From JABMNT01 sp048262655 (GTDB taxonomy: Bacteria; Pseudomonadota; Alphaproteobacteria; Rhodospirillales; Casp-alpha2), in contig JBLXEY010000001.1 of assembly GCA_048262655.1 (NCBI GenBank), positions 372,001 through 436,000 of the forward strand: a DNA stretch of 64,000 nt, in the 5' to 3' direction. The notes beneath the pieces are model-generated. The model did not search any database. It worked only from the letters and a program-made list of their open reading frames with translations, and was not told the DNA's origin. Position numbers and translations under genes: made by a program. Shown here piece by piece: positions 28,241 through 37,384 of this stretch. Within the stretch, counting starts at the first letter, position 1. Each line of letters opens with the position of its first letter.

Positions 28241-28599
28241 TTTAATAATCCTCTTTCAAAAGTAGGGGTTCCGAACTCCTCATATGTTGGGCGTTCGGTT
28301 AAGTTAACGTTCACAATGTCAGGGGATAAAATAAGCTAACCGGCACACGGTTATTCAAGTAACTCAAAACAGATGTAATACGTATGCCTTATATAGGCGT
28401 AATTTATACGAAGTCAATCGACGCTGAAATATCTACTGCGTCATTTTTGCCGCACCTGTCTCAAACAAAGCCAAGCGCTTCATGTGTCGATAGAGCGTAA
28501 GGGCCTGATGGAAGAACCACCTAAAGAACACCCTTGCTAATTTAAGGCCACTGGAACAGGGTTAAGGTCCTTTCTGATTTTATTGACTGGACAACCACA
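28241..28599. other. Intergenic region between divergent cold-shock and LysR genes
   Basis: 359 nt without a supported gene. The left part should hold the promoter and leader of the cold-shock gene. The right part precedes the LysR gene and shows no convincing ribosome site. I found no strong palindrome or tRNA-like fold. Confidence 0.4.
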
Positions 28600-29550
28600 G
28601 TGGAACTCAAGTGGCTCGAGGATTTCCTCAGCTTATGTAACACGGGAAACTTCCGGGTTTCCTCTGAACAACGCTTTGTGTCTCAACCTGCTTTTAGTCG
28701 CAGGATCAAAGCATTAGAGGGGTGGCTGGAAGTAGAGTTAATAGATCGAAGCGATTTTCCAGTGCAGCCGACAACGGCCGGCAGGGAGTTTCGACCGGTC
28801 GCCCAGAAAATGGTAAACCTGGCCTATCAAAAACGAAATGATTTCCGTGAACAAAAAAGCAGTGAAAAAGAAAAGATCAGTTTTTCGACTTTCAACACAT
28901 TAGCCCACGCTTTTATTCCTGCCTGGTTAAAATCGTTGACCCCCTACATGGACGCAGAGTTCTTCAGTGTCAGAACAGACTTTAGAAGTGTCGATGCTTA
29001 TCTGGTTGCTCTTGATGAAGGTGCTGTCGATTTCTTTATTTGTTATGAAGACCAATTAGGCTCCGTCATCATAAACCCGGAAAAATACCCATCTCTGCAA
29101 CTGGGCTCTGAATCCGTATTGCCAGTTGCAAGTCCGAATAAAAATGGAAAGCCGCGCTGGTGGTTGCCCGCAAATCCCACCGGCCCCATTCCGCACCTCT
29201 GCACCAAAGCCCATATGTCACGCTCCGCCAGACATCATTTGGAGAAACGTTATGGTTTGTCGCTTCCCGTGCGCAACCATATGGAAAAATGCTACAGCCA
29301 CCTGACGTTCGTACCCATATATGAAGCGTCAACAGCAACGGCCATAAAAGCCATGGCAATAGAGGGCTACGGTGTCGCCTGGCTTCCAAAGTCCATTGTC
29401 AATGATGAGCTTGCAAGCGGGCGACTGCTCCGCGCAGCTGAAGAGAGTGATGACATTTCTGTCGACATCAAAATTTTTCGATCCGTCGATAACATCGATC
29501 AGAGGATCGATAAGTTTTGGGATATGCTAATTCGACAGTCTCAGACTTGA
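28600..29550 (+). CDS. LysR-family regulator, HypT/YjiE-like
   Basis: 316 residues from GTG 28600. N-terminal helix-turn-helix (about 3-62) with the very HypT-like stretch VSQPAFSRRIKALE, then a LysR substrate-binding domain. The C-terminal phrase GYGVAWLPKSIVNDE also parallels E. coli HypT (YjiE), a hypochlorite-responsive regulator. It lies 204 nt upstream of aapJ on the same strand and may control the amino-acid transport genes. No clear ribosome site precedes the GTG. Confidence 0.82.
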   Translation: MELKWLEDFLSLCNTGNFRVSSEQRFVSQPAFSRRIKALEGWLEVELIDRSDFPVQPTTAGREFRPVAQKMVNLAYQKRNDFREQKSSEKEKISFSTFNTLAHAFIPAWLKSLTPYMDAEFFSVRTDFRSVDAYLVALDEGAVDFFICYEDQLGSVIINPEKYPSLQLGSESVLPVASPNKNGKPRWWLPANPTGPIPHLCTKAHMSRSARHHLEKRYGLSLPVRNHMEKCYSHLTFVPIYEASTATAIKAMAIEGYGVAWLPKSIVNDELASGRLLRAAEESDDISVDIKIFRSVDNIDQRIDKFWDMLIRQSQT

Positions 29551-29754
29551 AGCTGTTGACAGGTAGAACGCTTGATTCTCTGGAGGGCTCATCGAGGCTT
29601 CTGCAACCTCATGCGTTTTATGCATGACCTGTCACGAATAACGGTATTGGACCGACAAAGCTTACCTCCCTACGATTTCCAACGACTACAGAAGAAATGG
29701 GAAATTGTTCAAAAAGTTGGAAACAACCCATAATTTTAACAGGGAAATCTCTCT

Positions 29755-30795
29755 ATGAAATTCATAGCATCACTTACTTCATTCGCGGCAGCTGCTGCAA
29801 TGATGTTTACATTCTCGACCTCTGCGTCAGCGGAGAGCACGCTTGAGATCGTCAAAAAGCGTGGCCATTTACGCTGTCAGGTTGGGCAGCCTTCCGCCGG
29901 TTTCTACAACCTTGATGCAGCTGGAAAGTGGTATGGACTTGATGTCCAAACCTGCCATGCCGTTGCGGCAGCTGTTTTTGGCGACCAGAACAAACTCGAA
30001 ATTCAATCCGTAAGCAGCCAAATGCGATTTACGGCCTTAGCCAATGGGGAGTCTGACCTTTTATCGCGGACGGCCACCTGGACGATGTCTCGCGATACGC
30101 AGTTGGGCCTCGATTTTTTACAACCCAATTTTTACGATGGTCAGGGTTTCACTGTTCACAAAGAAAGCGGGATTACCAGCGCACTTCAGTTGAAAGGCGC
30201 GAAAGTTTGCGTCACCAGTGGCACGACGACTGAACTTAACCTCGCCGACTTTAGTCGAGCCCATAACCTTGGCATCAGTGCCGTCACATTCGAAGACTAC
30301 AACGTTCGAGACGAAACTTATCTCAACGGTGGCTGCGATGCGACAACCGGTGACAAATCTTCAAATGCCGGAAATATGGCCGCGTTTCCGACGCCTTCCG
30401 ATCACATCATCCTACCAGAGACAATCTCCAAAGAACCTCTGGCACCGGCGGTACGCCATGGGGATAGCCAATGGCGAGATATCGTGACCTGGACTATGTA
30501 CGCCATGATCAACGCTGAAGAATTAGGTGTTACCAGCGCCAATGTTGATGACATGCGTGCCAATTCAAAGGACGTAAACGTTCGCCGTATGCTGGGTGTA
30601 GAAGGCAAACTTCATGAAGGTTTAGGCCTCACCAAAGATTGGGCTTACAACATCATCAAACAGGTCGGCAATTATGGTGAAAATTATGAAGCCTATATGG
30701 GCAATGGAAAACAAGCGATCGGCATTCCGCGTGCCGGTTCTGCCAACGCCCTTTGGACCAACGGTGGCCTGATGTATTCACCGCCCATGCGCTAA
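29755..30795 (+). CDS. aapJ: General L-amino-acid ABC transporter, periplasmic binding protein
   Basis: 346 residues with a signal peptide ending SASA near 26. The mature part reads LRCQVGQPSAGFYNLD, SRTATWTMSRDT and TTGDKSSNAG-type phrases characteristic of AapJ/BztA. It binds a broad range of L-amino acids for the AapQMP membrane complex. It is first of aapJQMP; a stem-loop at 30836-30869 separates it from aapQ. Confidence 0.95.
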   Translation: MKFIASLTSFAAAAAMMFTFSTSASAESTLEIVKKRGHLRCQVGQPSAGFYNLDAAGKWYGLDVQTCHAVAAAVFGDQNKLEIQSVSSQMRFTALANGESDLLSRTATWTMSRDTQLGLDFLQPNFYDGQGFTVHKESGITSALQLKGAKVCVTSGTTTELNLADFSRAHNLGISAVTFEDYNVRDETYLNGGCDATTGDKSSNAGNMAAFPTPSDHIILPETISKEPLAPAVRHGDSQWRDIVTWTMYAMINAEELGVTSANVDDMRANSKDVNVRRMLGVEGKLHEGLGLTKDWAYNIIKQVGNYGENYEAYMGNGKQAIGIPRAGSANALWTNGGLMYSPPMR

Positions 30796-30835
30796 GGCGA
30801 TTTCATAAATAGTCTTCTTTAGCAACCAATTGGCA

Positions 30836-30869
30836 GGTGCCAGATCAACTTAATCCTTGTTCTGGCACC
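30836..30869 (+). terminator. Intercistronic stem-loop after aapJ
   Basis: GGTGCCAGA (30836-30844) and TCTGGCACC (30861-30869) are perfect complements with a 16-nt loop, located between aapJ and aapQ. No strong T-run follows, so partial termination or protection of the aapJ message from 3' decay is likely. Confidence 0.55.
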
Positions 30870-30915
30870 AACACTTTATACGACAACAGAATTTTCCATC
30901 CGGGGGGAGCCTATT

Positions 30916-32154
30916 GTGGCAATAGACGACAGCCATAAACAAGAAACGGCGCCCAATAATCCGCCCGTGCATAGCAGACCGGTAGCCCGGTTTGATTTTT
31001 TTCATGATGAGCGGGTTCGCTCCATTTTCTATCAGGTTCTGACAATCATATCTGTCGCCTGGGTCGGTTGGTACTTGCTCAGTACGACCTCGCAGAATCT
31101 TGAATCCCGCGGCATGAAATCCGGCTTTAGTTTCTTGAGTGGCGAAGCCGGCTTCGATCCAGATTTCAGGCTCCTCGATTATACGGCTGGTGTTGGAACC
31201 TACTGGGACATTTTTGTCATCGGCATGCTCAACACACTTTATGTATCGGTCATGACGATCATAGCGACGACGATACTTGGGTTTTTCATCGGCGTGTTAA
31301 GGCTTTCAAGCAACTGGCTTGTCGCTAAAGTGGCTTTAAGTTTCGTAGAAATTTTCCGCAATACCCCCCTGCTCGTTCAAATTATATTTTGGTACACAGG
31401 AATTTTTTCCATACTGCCCAAAGTTCGGAAAAGTTACGACCTATCCGGCGGAGCCGAGGTTGTGTTGCTCAACAACCGTGGTCTGTATATGGCCTGGCCC
31501 GTACCGGGCGATCTGTTGTGGATGAGCGGCGTTGCCCTAATCGCCGCCATTGTCGGCGTCATCGCCTTCACGCGCTGGGCGCATAATCATCAAGATCAAA
31601 CAGGTCAAACCGTTCCCATTGTTCTGCCATCGGCGGCAGCAATCGTCCTGATACCTGGCCTCACATTTCTAATAACCGGATCACCCCTTGCTTGGGATAT
31701 CCCGACACTTGAAGGCTTTAACTTTGTCGGCGGTGCGACTTTACCTCCCGCGTTCCTGGCGCTGTTTACAGCCTTAACAATGTATCATTCGGCTAATTTG
31801 GCGGAGGCCGTGCGCGCCGGGATTTTGTCAGTGAACAAAGGGCAACATGATGCGGCACGGGCCATTGGCCTCCGGGAAAATCGGGTCTTGTCTCTGGTCG
31901 TCATTCCCCAGGCAATGCCCGCGATTATTCCGCCAATGATCAGTTGGTGGTTAAATGTGGTTAAAAACTCATCCTTAGCCATCGCCATTGGATATCCAGA
32001 TCTTGTCGCAGTGTTTATGTCGACGTCCCTAAATCAGGTCGGCCATGCAATTGAGATCGTTGGCATGACAATGGCCTTTTATATGTCTGTCAGCTTAATG
32101 ATTTCAGGGCTTCTAAACATATACAATAAACGTGTCCAACTGGTGGAGCGCTGA
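30916..32154 (+). CDS. aapQ: General L-amino-acid ABC transporter permease
   Basis: 412 residues from GTG 30916, preceded by GGGGGGAG. It has the large AapQ architecture: a first helix, a long periplasmic loop, then the polar-amino-acid permease core. The core has SFVEIFRNTPLLVQ and the docking loop AIGLRENRVLSLVVIPQAM. Forms the pore together with AapM, whose gene starts 2 nt after this stop. Confidence 0.95.
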   Translation: MAIDDSHKQETAPNNPPVHSRPVARFDFFHDERVRSIFYQVLTIISVAWVGWYLLSTTSQNLESRGMKSGFSFLSGEAGFDPDFRLLDYTAGVGTYWDIFVIGMLNTLYVSVMTIIATTILGFFIGVLRLSSNWLVAKVALSFVEIFRNTPLLVQIIFWYTGIFSILPKVRKSYDLSGGAEVVLLNNRGLYMAWPVPGDLLWMSGVALIAAIVGVIAFTRWAHNHQDQTGQTVPIVLPSAAAIVLIPGLTFLITGSPLAWDIPTLEGFNFVGGATLPPAFLALFTALTMYHSANLAEAVRAGILSVNKGQHDAARAIGLRENRVLSLVVIPQAMPAIIPPMISWWLNVVKNSSLAIAIGYPDLVAVFMSTSLNQVGHAIEIVGMTMAFYMSVSLMISGLLNIYNKRVQLVER

Positions 32155-32156
32155 TC

Positions 32157-33485
32157 ATGGCCATCAGAACAGCCGAAAAAACGCCCCCCAGAGACGCGCC
32201 GCTATCTGACCGAACAATTATCGGCTGGCTTCGCAAGAACATGTTCAGTTCGCCATTGAGTAGCCTGCTGACGGTAATCTGCCTTTACATAATCTACATT
32301 ACGGTAACCGGGGTTTGGGTCTGGGGCGTCAGTGATGCGGTCTGGGTTGCCGACAACCGACGCCATTGTTTCCAAATCAGTATTGGCGGTGCCTGCTGGG
32401 CAGGCGTCATTGCTTGGCTGGATAACATTTTCTACGGGCGCTACCCGCGAGAAGACTTATGGCGGGTTAATTTAGGTGCCGTCCTGCTGGTTCTTTGGAT
32501 GATCCCGCTTTGGTTACCCCGGGTTAAGGCAAAAGTCTTTATCGGCCTGACCACCGTCTTTCTTTATCCCTTCCTTGCCGGATATCTGTTTGCGGGCGGC
32601 GGCAAAGATATCTTCATGCAAATTATGATCTCTGCTGCCATGTTGTGCCTCATCGGGAACACCCTGCATTCGGTTATCGGTTTGTTATCCGGAAGCAGCC
32701 TCCCCGATACGCTGATCCATCTGCTTGGCAAGAAAGACACATCTGAAAAAAGCCAACGCAATATTTTATGGGGCCTTCTTGGAGTCAGTTTTGTTTTGGT
32801 GTTTATATGGCAACACAGCTGGACGGTTGAAGCCGTTCCCTGGTCCAAATGGGGCGGGTTGTTCCTAACACTTGTTATTGCCGGTGTTGGAATAGCAACA
32901 GCCCTTCCTGCCGGGATTATCCTGGCACTCAGCCGGCGGTCCAGCCTACCGGTGATCCGTGTTCTCAGCACCGGATTCATTGAAGTGTTCCGCTCGGTAC
33001 CACTCATTTCTGTATTGTTCATGGCAACCACAATGTTTCCGCTCTTCATGCCGGAAGGATTTATTCTGAATAAACTGGTTCAGGTAATTATCGCTGTTTG
33101 CCTGTTCTATGCCTGTTACATGGCTGAACTGGTTCGAGCCGGACTACAGGCCATTCCCAAAGGCCAATATGAAGCAGCTCACACCATAGGTTTGGGATAT
33201 TGGGGGACCATGCGGCTCATTATTTTGCCGCAAGCCCTCAAACACATGATCCCCAATATTGTTGGCACCTCTATTGGATTGTTGAAAGACACCACATTGG
33301 TTTCGATCATCGGCTTATTCGACATTCTGGGTATGTTGCGCTCCATAAGTCGGGATGTGCCATGGCTCGGCTTACATAAAGAGCCCCTGATCTTTGCAGC
33401 GATCCTGTTCTTCCTGGTTTGCTTTGCAATGTCAAAATACAGCCGTCACCTGGAAGCCAAACTTTCCACTGTCCACAAAAATTAA
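32157..33485 (+). CDS. aapM: General L-amino-acid ABC transporter permease
   Basis: 442 residues. Long N-terminal membrane part followed by the His/Glu/Gln permease core with GFIEVFRSVPLISVLFM and the EAA loop TIGLGYWGTMRLIILPQALK. The partner of AapQ. No defects seen. Confidence 0.95.
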   Translation: MAIRTAEKTPPRDAPLSDRTIIGWLRKNMFSSPLSSLLTVICLYIIYITVTGVWVWGVSDAVWVADNRRHCFQISIGGACWAGVIAWLDNIFYGRYPREDLWRVNLGAVLLVLWMIPLWLPRVKAKVFIGLTTVFLYPFLAGYLFAGGGKDIFMQIMISAAMLCLIGNTLHSVIGLLSGSSLPDTLIHLLGKKDTSEKSQRNILWGLLGVSFVLVFIWQHSWTVEAVPWSKWGGLFLTLVIAGVGIATALPAGIILALSRRSSLPVIRVLSTGFIEVFRSVPLISVLFMATTMFPLFMPEGFILNKLVQVIIAVCLFYACYMAELVRAGLQAIPKGQYEAAHTIGLGYWGTMRLIILPQALKHMIPNIVGTSIGLLKDTTLVSIIGLFDILGMLRSISRDVPWLGLHKEPLIFAAILFFLVCFAMSKYSRHLEAKLSTVHKN

Positions 33486-33515
33486 TCTGAAAAATCTGGG
33501 GGAGAACACAAAACT

Positions 33516-34304
33516 GTGACAAACACACTTGAAACGCCAGAGGTCAGAGAGCAACTGGCATCTGCCGCGTCCAATGAAGTCATCATTGATCTGAACAAAG
33601 TCAATAAATGGTATGGTTCTTTTCACGTCCTCAAAGACATCGATCTTACTGTCCACACCGGCGAGCGGATCGTTGTCTGCGGTCCATCCGGATCCGGAAA
33701 ATCAACACTGATCCGTTGCATCAATCATCTTGAAGAACATCAGGAAGGTGACATTGTTGTTGACGGCATTACCTTGGATAAGAACCTAAAAAACATAGAT
33801 CATATCCGCACGGAAGTCGGAATGGTTTTTCAGAGCTTTAACTTGTTTCCCCACCTCACCATTCTTGAAAATCTGACCCTCGGGCCCATTTGGGTTCGCA
33901 AAATGCCAAAGGCGGAAGCGCAAGCCACAGCAATGCAGTATCTGGAGCGCGTTCGGATACCTGAACAGGCCGAAAAATACCCCGGGCAGCTTTCCGGCGG
34001 CCAGCAACAACGCGTCGCCATCGCCCGCTCTTTATGTATGAACCCAAAAATTATGTTATTCGACGAGCCAACTTCAGCCCTTGATCCCGAAATGATCAAA
34101 GAGGTGCTGGACGTCATGGTTGAACTGGCGGATACCGGCATGACAATGATCGTGGTAACCCACGAAATGGGGTTTGCAAAAACCATTGCAGACCGCATAA
34201 TCTTTATGGACGAAGGTGACATTGTGGAAGAGAACGAACCAAACAGTTTTTTCAACGATCCACAACATGAACGTACCAAATTATTTTTGGGCCAAATTCT
34301 TTGA
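33516..34304 (+). CDS. aapP: General L-amino-acid ABC transporter ATPase
   Basis: 262 residues from GTG 33516, after GGGGGAGAA. Walker A GPSGSGKST near residue 54, Q-loop VFQSFNLFPH, signature LSGGQQQR and Walker B DEPTSALDPEM. Standard GlnQ/AapP-type ATPase. A PHP-domain gene follows within 30 nt and is probably in the same transcript. Confidence 0.95.
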   Translation: MTNTLETPEVREQLASAASNEVIIDLNKVNKWYGSFHVLKDIDLTVHTGERIVVCGPSGSGKSTLIRCINHLEEHQEGDIVVDGITLDKNLKNIDHIRTEVGMVFQSFNLFPHLTILENLTLGPIWVRKMPKAEAQATAMQYLERVRIPEQAEKYPGQLSGGQQQRVAIARSLCMNPKIMLFDEPTSALDPEMIKEVLDVMVELADTGMTMIVVTHEMGFAKTIADRIIFMDEGDIVEENEPNSFFNDPQHERTKLFLGQIL

Positions 34305-34331
34305 TTTCGTTAGAGACAGGTGAATGAGACC

Positions 34332-35264
34332 ATGTCGACCCAATTCTTCACCGACCCAGGCGAATTTCGCCGTGGCAATTTACATACACACTCGACGCGA
34401 TCAGATGGGGTTTTAGACCCCGAAGAAGTGTGCCGCCGCTATCAGGCTGAGGGCTATGATTTTATCGCGTTGACGGACCATTTCGTCGGCCAGTTCGACT
34501 ACCCGATTACCGATACATCAGGCTACAGAAATAACGGGTTTACAACGATCCAAGGCGCGGAGTTACATACTGGCGCGATGGAGAATGGCAATTTGTGGCA
34601 CCTGCTGGCCGTTGGGCTTCCAGTCGACTTTGAGCCGCCCAATGCCCCTTATTTAAAGCCTACGCAAGGTTCGGAAGACGCTCCCCATTTAGCTCAACGC
34701 GCGCGCGATAGCGGCGCTTTTGTTACAATCGTTCATCCCCACTGGTCCGGAATGACCGAGGCTGATGCAAAAAGCGTCTCAGCGGCCCATGCAATAGAGG
34801 TCTACAACCATGGCACTGTCGTCGACAATGATCGCGGTGAAAGTTTTTTCACATTGGAACATCTGTTGAATGACGGACGCCGATTAAATTTGATTGCGAC
34901 CGATGATGCACATTTTAAGACACCGGACTATTTCGGCGGATGGGTAATGGTTAAAACGGAAGAAAACACGCCGGATGCTTTGCTTGAGGCGCTAAAATCC
35001 GGTTCATTTTACTCGAGTACAGGCCCTGAAATACGCGATATTCGTGTCAGTGCAAAAACCGTTGAAGTCGATTGCTCGGCAGCCGTGACCTTAATTGTTC
35101 AGGGTCAAGGATCGCAGACAGCGACATTGCATGGGAACGCGATGACAACAGGTACTCTTGCACGGCACCGTGTCGCCCGTTCACCGTGGATACGGGTTAC
35201 GGTCGTCGATCGTGCTGGCAAACGCGCCTGGTCAAATCCGATCTGGGTTGATGATGTTCTGTAA
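34332..35264 (+). CDS. PHP-domain phosphoesterase-like protein
   Basis: 310 residues from ATG 34332; a GTG at 34320 is an alternative. The metal-binding PHP motifs are complete: GNLHTHSTRSDG, FIALTDH, IVHPHWSG and ATDDAHF. The C-terminal 90 residues form a beta-rich part. PHP proteins are metal-dependent phosphatases or nucleases. The placement between the amino-acid transporter and an asparaginase suggests a metabolic role, but the substrate is unknown. Confidence 0.82.
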   Translation: MSTQFFTDPGEFRRGNLHTHSTRSDGVLDPEEVCRRYQAEGYDFIALTDHFVGQFDYPITDTSGYRNNGFTTIQGAELHTGAMENGNLWHLLAVGLPVDFEPPNAPYLKPTQGSEDAPHLAQRARDSGAFVTIVHPHWSGMTEADAKSVSAAHAIEVYNHGTVVDNDRGESFFTLEHLLNDGRRLNLIATDDAHFKTPDYFGGWVMVKTEENTPDALLEALKSGSFYSSTGPEIRDIRVSAKTVEVDCSAAVTLIVQGQGSQTATLHGNAMTTGTLARHRVARSPWIRVTVVDRAGKRAWSNPIWVDDVL

Positions 35265-35418
35265 TCGCGCCAGAACCTTTTCCTTTTTACTCCCATAGTA
35301 CTGATGTTTTTTTTGCAAGAATGCGAACGTATTCAGCATTGGACAGCTTTTAACCCCGACCATATTCTGACGTTTGTTGCCTAACGACAGACATGCAAGA
35401 TACCGGGGGCCGACTGAC

Positions 35419-36444
35419 GTGGCACATGAACTACTTGTCGAGATTACACGAAATGGAACCGTAGAAAGTCAGCACTTCGGCTCCGCCGTAGTTTGCGATT
35501 ATAAAGGATCTGTGTTGGAGCAGTGGGGCGATGTTGATCAATTGGTCTTCCCCCGCTCAGCCCTAAAACCAATGCTTGCCATCAACGTTGTTGAGAGTGG
35601 TGCCAGCGATCATTTTGCCCTGGATGATGCAGAATTGGCGCTGGCCTGTGCCTCGCATCAGGGTGAAGCCATGCATACCGATAAAGTCTCGGCATGGTTG
35701 GGCCGCCTCGGCTTACACCAGGATCATTTGGCCTGTGGTGCTGCGCTCCCCGATGACCTGACAAATGCTCACAACTTGTTGGCATCTGGGAAGACGGGTT
35801 GTCGCATACATCATAACTGTTCGGGTAAACATGCAGGTTTTTTAACAACCTGCCTGCATCAAGGCTTATCGCTAGAGAATTATCACCTGATCGGTCATCC
35901 GGTACAAAAATCATCTCTGGAGACCCTGTCGGATCTTGCAGGAGTTGATATCCGGCAATACCCGGCAGGAATTGATGGATGTGGTTTTCCAGCCCCAACG
36001 ATGCCCCTTTTCCGTCTGGGCCATGCCATTGCGCGCTTTGCCAAGCCCTCAGTCTTTTCGAATGAACGATCTCAGGCCATTCGCCGCCTTCATAGCGCCC
36101 TCATCCGTGAACCCCTTTACGCAGCTGGGCATGGGACCGTGGTCAGCGAACTAAATTCAGTAACAAACGGGGCCGTGCTGGCCAAAACCGGCGCCGAAGG
36201 AGTTCTGATCGCGGCCCTGCCAAAGCTTGGACTGGGGATAGCATTAAAAATTGCCGATGGAAATGCGCGTGCACGACCAACCGCTATGTTAGCTATTCTC
36301 AATCATCTCGGCATTATATCTGACCATGAAAAAAGCCATCTCAAAGTCCATATCAATCCACCGATCAAAAACTCACTTGGCCTTGTTATCGGAGAAAACC
36401 GCCCGGCGACGCCTTGGGTTACTTCCCTAAAAAACCATCCCTAA
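35419..36444 (+). CDS. Class 3 L-asparaginase (Rhizobium etli AnsA/ReAV type)
   Basis: 341 residues from GTG 35419, chosen because GGGGG stands about 10 nt upstream and it matches the family start; an in-frame TTG at 35374 would add 15 residues. Hydrolyses asparagine to aspartate and ammonia. Unlike the E. coli type, this family has a beta-lactamase-like SxxK centre: RSALKP supplies Ser and Lys, CASHQGE the second Ser, and HNCSGKH plus GIDGCG the Cys and Lys around the metal site. All are present. Downstream of aapJQMP it would release ammonia from imported amino acids. Confidence 0.9.
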   Translation: MAHELLVEITRNGTVESQHFGSAVVCDYKGSVLEQWGDVDQLVFPRSALKPMLAINVVESGASDHFALDDAELALACASHQGEAMHTDKVSAWLGRLGLHQDHLACGAALPDDLTNAHNLLASGKTGCRIHHNCSGKHAGFLTTCLHQGLSLENYHLIGHPVQKSSLETLSDLAGVDIRQYPAGIDGCGFPAPTMPLFRLGHAIARFAKPSVFSNERSQAIRRLHSALIREPLYAAGHGTVVSELNSVTNGAVLAKTGAEGVLIAALPKLGLGIALKIADGNARARPTAMLAILNHLGIISDHEKSHLKVHINPPIKNSLGLVIGENRPATPWVTSLKNHP

Positions 36445-36483
36445 AACAAAACCCACACCGCACCACTTAGCGACGGGTCAGGT

Positions 36484-36768
36484 TTATTGTAAGGGGTTCT
36501 TTGAAGCTGCCCGGTCAGCAAGCACATTCCTGCAATTTCTGGAAACACGAGAATTGATTTCTTTTTCACCCCTGATCATGCCCCCCTTGCTTCGCCAGAT
36601 AATCACGTCGACCACGGGTATTGAGATCTTTTCATGGCAACGTCTGGGTATTTTGTATTCATCCATATGATACTGAGTACCACAGTTTGGCGTCACCTGA
36701 ACCACAACGGCCCTGTTCGTCGCACGGGCCAACGTGACCGCAGCCGGCCCGGTGCAACCTGACCGTCC
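36484..36768 (-). pseudogene. Truncated paralogue of the membrane-anchored protein at 39676-40026
   Basis: An open frame without an ATG (first usable start TTG 36732, no ribosome site) aligns with the C-terminal two thirds of the 116-residue protein encoded at 39676. Shared landmarks: AVVVQVTPNCGTQY against AVLERLTPICVAQY, and GEKEINSRVSRNCRNVLA against GEKEADSNLSRHCANVLA. The N-terminal membrane anchor of the homologue is missing, and similarity seems to extend upstream of the TTG to a stop at 36769-36771. It looks like a decayed gene fragment, though a short expressed version is possible. Confidence 0.5.
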
Positions 36769-36860
36769 TTAAGGTCACCAAATAGACGGGGTATTATCAG
36801 CTTTATCAACAATGGCGAACCGTGTAAAAAACCAGAAACCATGCATGAAAGAGGTCTCAA

Positions 36861-37373
36861 TTGTCTGATAATCCGAAAAGTGAAGAGTCGCCCGATAGAC
36901 CTGCGCGCGTTGGCATCATAATGGGCAGTACATCTGACTGGCCGACAATGGAATTTGCTGCACAAATCCTGACAGAACTTGATGTCCCTCATGAATGCCG
37001 CGTGGTCTCAGCCCACCGGACGCCAGACCGGTTGTATGAATATGCGCAGACAGCCCGGGATCGAGGATTATCCGTTATTATTGCTGGCGCCGGAGGTGCT
37101 GCCCATTTGCCGGGGATGGCCGCGGCAATGACGAGCTTGCCGGTGCTCGGCGTACCCATTGAAAGCAAATCCCTAAAGGGACAGGATAGCCTGCTGTCTA
37201 TCGTACAGATGCCAGGGGGTATTCCCGTTGGTACATTGGCGATTGGTAAACCCGGCGCGATTAATGCCGGACTATTGGCCGCTCAAATCCTGGCCGTCAC
37301 AGACACCTCTCTTGCCGAACGGGTTGACGCCTGGCGGCAACGGCAATCTGCTGCCGTCCCTATTGCGCCGTGA
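36861..37373 (+). CDS. purE: N5-carboxyaminoimidazole ribonucleotide mutase
   Basis: 170 residues from TTG 36861 with AAAGAGG 6 nt before it. Class I PurE of purine biosynthesis; it converts N5-CAIR to CAIR. Diagnostic phrases: GSTSDWPTM, SAHRTPDRL, AGAGGAAHLPGM and GVPIESKSLKGQDSLLSI. The gene touches purK, whose product makes the substrate. Confidence 0.96.
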   Translation: MSDNPKSEESPDRPARVGIIMGSTSDWPTMEFAAQILTELDVPHECRVVSAHRTPDRLYEYAQTARDRGLSVIIAGAGGAAHLPGMAAAMTSLPVLGVPIESKSLKGQDSLLSIVQMPGGIPVGTLAIGKPGAINAGLLAAQILAVTDTSLAERVDAWRQRQSAAVPIAP

Positions 37374-37384
37374 AGAGCCCATCA

